The notes under the pieces were generated by a model. It ran no database searches. It worked only from the letters and a program-made list of their open reading frames with translations, and was not told where the DNA came from. Shown here in pieces: positions 56,395 to 64,000 of a stretch of 64,000 nt of DNA. The stretch covers positions 3,844,001-3,908,000 of the forward strand of contig WUJK01000002.1 in the NCBI GenBank assembly GCA_011317545.1, read 5' to 3'. This DNA is from Coniella vitis (taxonomy: Eukaryota > Ascomycota > Sordariomycetes > Diaporthales > Schizoparmaceae). The first letter of the stretch is position 1. Every line of letters begins with the position of its first letter. Position numbers and translations under genes: made by a program.

Positions 56395-57918
56395 ATGTCC
56401 GGTCCAGGCTCGCCCGGCGGCGAGGGCCCTACCCAAGCACCGCCCCATCTCCCTCCGGGATGGATCGCACAGTGGGACGCCAAAAGCAAGAAGTACTATT
56501 ACGTGCAACTGTCGACTGGAACCTCGCAATGGGACGTTCCCACAGACGCTGCCCCCATCGGCGGCACCCCAGCCTCCAATCTCGACCATCCTTATGGCGT
56601 CCCTGGCGCAGGACAGCCCGAGCTCATTACCCACCCGGACGGTTCGCAGACCGTCAAACATGCCGACGGCAGGATGGAGCCGGTCATGCCGGACGAGAAT
56701 GGAGGCACAAGAGCCATAGGCGACGGCTCCTCGGGAGACAGAGGTCTCGGGGTAAGCATTTCGACCCGGGCATCTCCCCACCGTTGCTTGCACGTCGCCA
56801 TACTAACTCGCGTTTGTCGGCGACCAGACTATGGCCATGAACGCATTACTAGGCGGCAACAAGCAGAGCAGCAGCAGCAGCAGCTCCAGCAACCTCGGCG
56901 GCCTCGCAAGCCAGGTCCTGAGCGGCCTTGCACATAGCAACTCGAGCGGTCACAGCTCCTCGACAGGCCAGAGCGGTTCAAGCGGTCTCTCCGGTAAGCT
57001 TGTCGGTCAGCTCGCTTCCAATTTCTTCTCGTCCGGCAGCAAGCCCCAGCAGCAGCAGCAGCAGCAGCAGCAGTCGCAAAACTACCATGGTGGACAGACG
57101 GCGCCGCATCAAAACTCTGGCGGACTGGCAGGATCCGTAATGGGTGGAGTCTCACACATGTTTGGAGGACAGTCGCATCCATCAGTAAGTTCTCCCCCAA
57201 AGGTGCTGCAGTGGCCTGGCGCCGCTCGCGACGGCGCAGCCCAGGAGCGCAGCAACTGACTAGCCCACCCAATGCGCAGGGCCAAAACTACGGATATTCC
57301 AACTCGGGACAGCAGGGAGGATACAGCGGCTCGGCGCCTCCAGCTTCATACCAACCGGCAGGAATGCCTCAGTATCAGGGTGCAGGACAGCCACACCCGT
57401 CTCAGTCGCAACCTCCCTCGTATCATACTCCTGCCACGAGTACCCCCTCGTACCACACAGCTCCCTCGAATGCGCCTCCACACTCGACGCCGCCCTATTC
57501 TTCTTCGTCCCAGCAGCCTCCAAACGCATATGGTCACGCACCACAGCAGCACGGTACCCCAAGCTTCCATCCACCACCAAGCCAGTATGAAGGAGCCCAT
57601 CATGGCTACCCCGGCCCCCCACAGCACTCCGCGTATGGTCAGCATGGGCAAGCAGTAGGAAGTCCGCCAGCGCCCTCACAACAGCACCAGTATGGACAAG
57701 CACAAGGCCCCGGCCCCGGGCCTGGTCATTTATATGGCTCTCCGCAGCACCATGGTGGAGGGTTTGGGCATCAGCAGCCGCAAACATACGGCGGACAGCA
57801 AGGAGGGTACTACCCATCGGCTTCAGGGCAGCAACATCATCCCCACCACCAGGCATACGGCCAAGGTCCACCCATTAACCACTCTAGCCACTCATACGGC
57901 AGTAACCCTCAATATTAG
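56395..57918 (+). CDS. WW-domain protein with low-complexity, prion-like tail
   Basis: Exons 56395..56751, 56828..57184 and 57280..57918, 450 aa; all introns are phase 0 (GTAAGC...CAG, GTAAGT...CAG). A WW domain lies at residues about 19-49 (LPPGWIAQWDAKSKKYYYV, then TSQWDVP) with W23, W46 and P49, predicted to bind proline-rich ligands. A Ser run, a Gln run of nine and a Gly/Ser-rich segment follow. The last 200 residues are rich in Tyr, Gln, Gly, Pro and His, a composition typical of phase-separating or prion-like regions. No enzymatic domain; function unknown. The start ATG has a good context (AACATGTCC). Confidence 0.82.
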
Positions 57919-59077
57919 GTAGCCGAGGATGCAATGCACGACAATGGATGTGCAGCATGTGATGTCAACGACATGACTGACTGTCCTTATCTTGACTGTC
58001 CTTATCTTGACTGGCCTTGTGGGAGCTAGACACTCGCCAGTCTCATTTAGACTTGGTTACTTAGTTTCGCCACTGGGACTTTAGCCGCCTACACGTCGAG
58101 AAAATGAATTGGAAGATACTATAGAGCAGGTCGACGAATTTGCAGTAAACATTGGAACCGGGGACTTCCAGTGCGACAAAAATCTTGCCCCCAGGGACAC
58201 GTGCATAGTGCTCGACAAAGTAGTACGCGCGATACGATCTCAATCACAAGAAGATTAAAGTACACCAGTGAAGGTTACTGGGGAGGATTCAGCGCATCTA
58301 TCAATAGGGGGAGCAGTATTCTTGGTTATAGTATGGTTCGATTGCATTGAACCAGTACCACGAACACAGCGGGTAGAGAGGGTTCATAATTCACCAAAGC
58401 AAGTCTTGAGCACTGTTCTTCTTGGCCTGCATGCTCTACCATGAACGAATATACCAAGAGTCACAAAGTCTTGCAATGCAGATGATGGGCTCTGGGAGGA
58501 AGCGAAGAGAAAAGGGACGCACAGGGCTCAGATTGAACGAAAGTGCCCATTTTGAAAGGCCTTCGTGACTTATGACATTCGTCGCTTTCATTTCGATAGA
58601 AATTCTCCTTTGTATTAGCGAATCAGTTTCAGCGTTGAGAGACCTGTGTTTTTTTGAGTAGTCGGCATGACCTCAAATACCAGCACCAGAAGGATGAGAT
58701 TATATTGTTGTGTCCTTATTGTAAGAATAATTAAGGTGTGTGTTGTCGAGAGCGGATAGCTTCGGTGCTCCATTCCCTTGATCAATACATAGTAAGCATA
58801 GAATGATCGAAGGTCGTCACCAGCGCTTTGGGTACATCGGATGGCTTCGAGGAGAGCCTGTGGTGTGCACCTGCACAAAGAAATCGACTTTCCAATTCAT
58901 CTCCATCCGTCTATTCTGAGCGGTCTCGGTCACTTCTTCAGCTGGTCGCCCTGTGCAATAAACAGTCTATACACATATGAGATACATCTACAAGATATCC
59001 ATATTTACATAAACACTAAGCCTCCATGACCTAAGGCATCCTAGAAGAGCATAAATAATAATTGAAACGCTTCCCAT
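57919..59077. other. Convergent intergenic region
   Basis: About 1.2 kb. It has an 18-bp direct duplication near 57985-58015 (two copies of CTGTCCTTATCTTGACTG) and one TACATAGTA motif at 58786. No gene seen. Confidence 0.55.
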
Positions 59078-59986
59078 CTACTGCACCTTCTTCCTCAACC
59101 TTTCATTGCCCTGCAGACCATCACCTTTGCCATTGCCGTTACCAACCATCAACCGCGTCAAGAACGGCACCACAATCCCGCGCGCAAGCAGCCCGGACGC
59201 CACAACAACCAGTACAATATACCCTACCGTGGGAACCAACGAGCGCGGGAGGACGTTGGCGAGAAAAGGGTCCAGGATGAGATCTACCAGGACGGAGTCG
59301 GGCTGTTGCATGAGTGTGTGGTTGAGCGTGAAGTAGTCTGCTGCTGCGGAGATGCGAAGGAAGAGGATGGATGCTTCTGTGGTGGCGTGAGAGGACCAGG
59401 CTGGTTGCCTTTGCACGGATGTTGATGATGATGATCGTGAGGATCCTGGAGATGGTTGACGAGATATGGAGTAGTTGTGTAGTGAGCTGATGAGGGCAGG
59501 TGTTTCGAAGACGGTGTCGAGGTCGTATGTTTCAAGGTGGAATGATGTTGGTTGCTGGGCGAGAATGAGGGGGTAAGCATGTTATGTTCCTCCGTTGAGG
59601 CTGATGAGACTTTACCTTGAGGCGTGAATGGCCATACAAGTACGTGACCCAAAAGGAAAAAAGACAAAAGAGAAAGACACTAAACGTACAGTTGCAAGCC
59701 AGCAAACCCGCACTTCATATCTCTGGCCCTCCGTCAGATTATCTAGTATGAGCCACGTGTCCACGCCCCTGGGCAACTCGGACGTGGGAAAACGAGCGTC
59801 GAGATGCGTCCTTAGGGACCAATCTTCGGGAGAGAGCACGTTGATGTGTAAGTTGGACAGACTGGGCGCCGCTTGTGGGATGTTGACGGGCTCGGGCCCC
59901 AGGAAAATGGCCTTTTCTACATTGGCTAGGCAGAAAGATATGCCTGTTAGTAGCAGGCATAGGATACTGGGGAAGGACATGCTCAT
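59078..59986 (-). CDS. ER type I membrane protein, conserved fungal, function unknown
   Basis: Exons complement(59078..59554, 59690..59986), 257 aa. The intron GTACGT...CAG joins RYEVRVCWLAT to QPTSFHLETYDLD. The start at 59986 (MSMSFPSIL) is preferred to the longer TTG frame; the Met at 59980 is also possible. A signal peptide is followed by a lumenal beta-rich segment with LTEGQRYEVRVCW, which resembles a fibronectin III-type strand. A membrane segment lies near 205-231 (VGYIVLVVVASGLL), then a short basic cytosolic tail ending KKVQ, a KKxx dilysine ER-retrieval signal. I recall similar proteins across Pezizomycotina but no function. Confidence 0.75.
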
Positions 59987-60827
59987 ATCCCGTTTACAAA
60001 CGAGCGTAAGCAAATGATCAAGATGAAGTACGGCATGTAAAATGGGCCAAGCAGGTGTGTGACAGCCGCCGGGATGACTTTATTGGGGGGAGGTGTGGCT
60101 GAAGACAACAAGCCACAAATCTGTTGTGGCCCAAGCTTCTTTTGGCACTCAGGCACTGCAGTGTTTTCCCCAGAATCACATGCGAATCGGCCGGGGAAGG
60201 TTGGCGGTTATTGTGGGGAGAGCCCTTGTGACCGGCCGCTGCTGCATTGGAGTGGCGTCAAAGTCCGGCCGAGGGACTTCAATAAGCATTCAGGTGATTT
60301 CCAGCGGACACATTCTCCCAAACTCCCGAATAATACCACCGACTTTTACCTGTCCTTGTTTTGTATGCCCGCATCATATTGGCACCTCACAATCACTAGA
60401 CTAGATTGATCATACTTCATGACATCGATTTGTGCCGACGACATTGACGATCAAGCGACCCCTTCACCACAATTCGCGGCTCTATCTATATACCAAGACG
60501 CACACTCTCTCGCTCGCCCTTGCGCGTCGGCCATGGTATGCCCCAGCCAGTACTGTCGACAGCTTCAACCCACCCAGGACAAGCAGGCCCATAGTCTTTC
60601 TGCGCCTTGATTCTGCTGGTCTCTCCACATCAGACGGGTGACTGCTTGCGGGATCTTGCTGTCCTTCACATCGCTGGACCTTGGAATCTTTTAACGGACG
60701 AAAGACGTCACAGCGCTCGTGATTGTCAGGAAACGATAGATTACACGAATCTCCTTGTCACGCTTACCACTCCAAGCGCACAGAAGCCGCCTACAAACGA
60801 AATCGACACCAAAACAACAAGGCCACC
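59987..60827. promoter_or_regulatory. Divergent promoter region, ER protein / Pxa2-like gene
   Basis: An 841-bp gap between divergent starts. No separate gene seen; the ORFs at 60.0-60.9 kb are overlapping frames without motifs. Confidence 0.5.
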
Positions 60828-63215
60828 ATGGCCTCACAATCCAAGCTCTCCATTCTCCACGCCTTCTCCAAGTCGTCTCCGGGCCAGCAAGAGCGTACCG
60901 TCCGGTCTATCGTCGCCCAATTGACCAACCTCTACCTGGCCAACCGCACCCGAATATCGCGCGCCGTCTACCTAACCCTCGTTGTCGCTCTTATTAACCG
61001 CGTACGCAATGCTATTGCTGAACAAAAGGCTGCGTCACGCCGCGAGGCTGCCCAGCGCAAGGAGCGAAGCGGCACCACGGGTGGCAGTCAGGGCGAGGAC
61101 GTGGCTGCCAAAAAGAGAAAGGTTGAGCTCAACCGCGAATTCTTTCGCAGCCTGCTCCGGCTCATGAAGATCGTGGTGCCAGGCTGGCGGAGCCCGGAGA
61201 CGCGCTTGTTGATCAGTCATAGCTTCTTTCTGGTCGTCAGAACACTGATCAGCGTTAAAGTCGCAGCAATGGACGGCGCCATCGTCAAGGCTCTCGTCAA
61301 GGGTAACGGCAAGGAGTTTCTGATGAGAATTGTGTGGTGGATGTTGATTGCTGTTCCGGCTACTTTTACAAATTCCATGGTACGCATCACTCTTCTGCCA
61401 CCTAGCAGGTCGTCTTCTCTTCGCATAACCAAGGACAAAAGCGCTAATACGAAATCTGTCATGCAGCTATCGTGGCATCAAGCGGAGCTCTCGCTAAAGT
61501 ACCGAACTAGACTCACCCAGTATATACACGACAAGTATCTTTCCAATCTGACGTTTTACGGCATTTCTGCGCTCGATGACCGGATAAAGAATCCCGACCA
61601 GTTAATAGCGGTTGATGTTGCCAAGTTCTCCAACAGTTTGGCTGAACTGTATAGCAATCTGGCCAAGCCATTGCTGGATATGGTATGTTTTTTCTCCAGT
61701 ATGTCAAAACACAAGACTAATTGTATATACAGACTATCTACACATGGTCTCTATCTAGCAGTGTCGGAGGTGAAGGTGTCATGTTCATGTCTCTATTGGT
61801 TCAATTGTCCGCAAACGCAATGCGAGCCTTGACACCACCCTTCGGCAGATACGTTGCAGATGAGGCGAGACTCGAAGGCGAGTTCCGATTCCAGCACTCA
61901 AGATTGATAGACCATAGCGAAGAAGTAGCCCTGTATGCAGGTCACGAAGTCGAGAAGGACACACTTGACAAGGGTTACTTTACCCTTATCAAGCACGTCA
62001 ATTACATTTTGCGGCGGCGATTCTACCACGGATTCATGGAGGACTATGTCATCAAGTATATATGGGGCGCAATGGGCTTGATGCTTTGCAGTGTACCCGT
62101 CTTTATCAAATTTCCCGGCTCCATTACCCAAAACATGGGCGACAGGACAGAGACATTTGTGACAAATCGAAGAATGCTACTCTCGGCTTCTGATGCATTT
62201 GGACGCATCATGTTCTCGTACAGAGAAGTCATGGAACTGGCCGGATACACGTCGCGTGTGGCCACGCTCATGGAGGTCATGGATGATATCCAGAATGGCC
62301 ACTTTGAGAAGAAGCTGGTGTCCAGCGCAGGTACCGAGGACAACGAGGCTGTTCTCAAAGGTAGAGGAAAGGTCGTGGAAAGCAAAGACATCAAGTTTAT
62401 CGATGTGTAAGCCTCTACTGTTTTTCCTTTCCTCTAAATTGATGTTTGTTGACGTTTTCCAATTTTGCTGCTAACTTCGACAATATAGACCAATCATTTC
62501 CCCCAATGGAGATGTGCTCGTCAAAGCCCTCTCCTTCTCCCTCAAACAAGGCGACCATCTTCTCGTAGTCGGCCCCAACGGCTGCGGCAAGTCGTCCCTC
62601 TTCCGCATTCTCGGTGGTCTATGGCCAGTCTACGGCGGCACTGTCCACAAGCCCCCCTTTACCGACATCTTTTACATCCCCCAGCGACCTTACCTTTCTC
62701 GTGGCTCTCTCCGCCAGCAAATCACCTACCCGGACGGCCTGCGTATGACGCGTGCAAAGGGCGTCTCAGACACCGACCTCCTTGAAATCCTCAGGACGCT
62801 CGACCTCGAGAACCTCGTCAACCTATATCCAGAAGGCTGGGATGCCGAAGCCGAATGGCGTGACGTCCTCTCTGGCGGCTTGCAGCAGCGCGTCGCCATG
62901 GCGCGTCTGTTCTACCACCGTCCACGGTACGCCATTCTCGACGAGTGCACTTCGTCCGTAACGCTGGAAACGGAGAAGGTCATGTATGACAATGCCAAGG
63001 CACTGGGTATTACGCTCATGACGGTGAGCCACCGCCGCAGCTTATGGAAGTATCACAGTCATATTCTGCAGTTTGATGGGCAGGGTAACTTTGTGTTTAC
63101 CAAATTGGATGCCGATAGGCGGATGAAGCTTGAGGATGAGAAGGAGGACCTGGAGGTGTTGCTTAGGCAGGTCCCTGAGCTGGAGAGGAGGATTGAAGAG
63201 TTGACTGCTTTGTAG
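60828..63215 (+). CDS. pxa2: Peroxisomal ABCD half transporter for long-chain acyl-CoA (Pxa2-like)
   Basis: Exons 60828..61379, 61467..61682, 61733..62406 and 62489..63215, 722 aa, with canonical introns. The start is in a strong context (GCCACCATGG). An N-terminal ABCD membrane domain with LKYRTRLTQYIHDKYLSNLTFYG and NPDQLIAVDVAKFSNSLAEL is typical of ALDP/Pxa proteins. One C-terminal nucleotide-binding domain follows: Walker A GPNGCGKSS (K515), signature LSGGLQQRVAMAR (608 on), Walker B YAILDECTS (D632, E633) and H-loop VSHRRSLWKYH. Pxa1/Pxa2 heterodimers import very-long-chain acyl-CoA into peroxisomes for beta-oxidation. ABCD proteins usually have LSGGE at the signature; here it is LSGGL. 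Pxa2 rather than Pxa1 is judged from length and overall resemblance. Confidence 0.92.
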
Positions 63216-64000
63216 TCAGCAAGAGATCGGGGTCGTTTCTTCATGGCAAGGCGGAGTCGAAGTTGTCCAAGCAAGGCATATATGGGTTTGAATTTTGAAT
63301 GCTTTGACTACGTTGGGCATACTTCCAATGTTAGATATGTAAATATCAGCAACTGAAAATCATTGATTGTACATAATTACTTTGAGAACTTTTATACTTT
63401 TTTTGTGGATGCCCAGAACTTACTTGTGATCTGGATAGGCTATCTTACAATATTTCAAATGCGGATTTCTGTTTTAACATTGACTATACCTGGGATTTAG
63501 ATTTCATAAAGCTGCATAGACCAACACATTACTTTCCCATTCAGAATCATATAAGAAAAGTAAGTCTCAATAGGCATACAAAGCCTACAATATCAATACA
63601 CTATACACAGTTTCTCCAAAGCAGGTTGCTGGCGAATCTCCAGCATATTCAAAAGTCTATAAATTCAAGAGTCAGCTTGTGTATATATAATGGCAGCGAT
63701 TGTATATGCTCATAAGCCACTCTAACTTTATACCATCTATCCGACTTTATTCTATCTATATCAAACATCTGTTGTTGGGAATGTATGTGATACTGGTTCA
63801 CTGTGAGTTGGCTGCTGTACAGACCAACTCTCTGTCGTGAGGATGTATGCAAGTGCAAAGACAAAGGACCAATCAACACGCCTTCACTCCATATCTATGT
63901 GTAACAAAAATCCACCAAATCCACGAGAAGGGTAGATGATATCTTCCACTTCTGACACCATACATCCCATGATATTTAAAATCTTGACTCCTCTATTCAC
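63216..64000. other. AT-rich intergenic sequence to window end
   Basis: 3' flank of the Pxa2-like gene; AT-rich, with no gene seen. Confidence 0.6.

Overview
This window is nuclear DNA from a filamentous ascomycete. Genes are short-exon and intron-rich, with GT...AG introns of about 50-130 bp. Divergent and convergent genes are separated by long non-coding stretches, there is a eukaryotic tRNA-Asn, and the gene families are typical of Pezizomycotina (fungal siderophore genes, split ATP-citrate lyase, a 2EXR protein, a GH72 glucanosyltransferase). Family resemblance suggests Sordariomycetes, probably Hypocreales. The species cannot be named from the sequence alone. All exon joins were read by eye from splice signals, reading frame and family conservation.

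Region 1 (1-10.45 kb) looks like part of a fusarinine/triacetylfusarinine-type siderophore locus. It holds a full-transporter-type ABC gene cut by the left edge (sitT-like), a peroxisomal enoyl-CoA hydratase/isomerase (sidH-like, ends in SKL), a hydroxyornithine acyltransferase (sidF-like, ends in AKL) and a siderophore MFS importer (mirB-like). Sites matching the iron-responsive GATA factor (SreA) consensus ATCWGATAA lie upstream of the ABC gene (two) and of mirB (two, facing each other).

Region 2 (10.45-19.9 kb) is gene-poor. It contains tRNA-Asn(GTT), a broken ubiquitin C-terminal hydrolase fragment, an aminoglycoside-phosphotransferase-fold kinase gene, a small uncharacterised gene, a roughly 97-bp tandem repeat, and a degenerate direct repeat pair that brackets the interval.

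Region 3 (19.9-44.3 kb) is conserved core: a GPI-type GH72 glucanosyltransferase; the two divergent ATP-citrate lyase subunits sharing a 3.6-kb intergenic region; mitochondrial ribosomal protein uL30m; the NuA4/Rpd3S subunit Eaf3; kinetochore proteins Cnl2/Nkp2 and CENP-Q/Fta7; an ER thioredoxin-like membrane protein; and cobalamin-independent methionine synthase. Eaf3 appears split by a 2.2-kb intron that contains a complete same-strand Zn2Cys6 ORF.

Region 4 (44.3-51.4 kb) is a 7-kb stretch with no supportable gene, dense in a short palindrome-like motif TACTATGTA. This motif occurs about 22 times in the window, only outside genes.

Region 5 (51.4-64 kb) carries a Ser/Thr/Ala-rich secreted wall protein, a 2EXR-domain protein, a WW-domain protein with a prion-like tail, an ER membrane protein with a KKxx tail, and a peroxisomal ABCD acyl-CoA half transporter (Pxa2-like).
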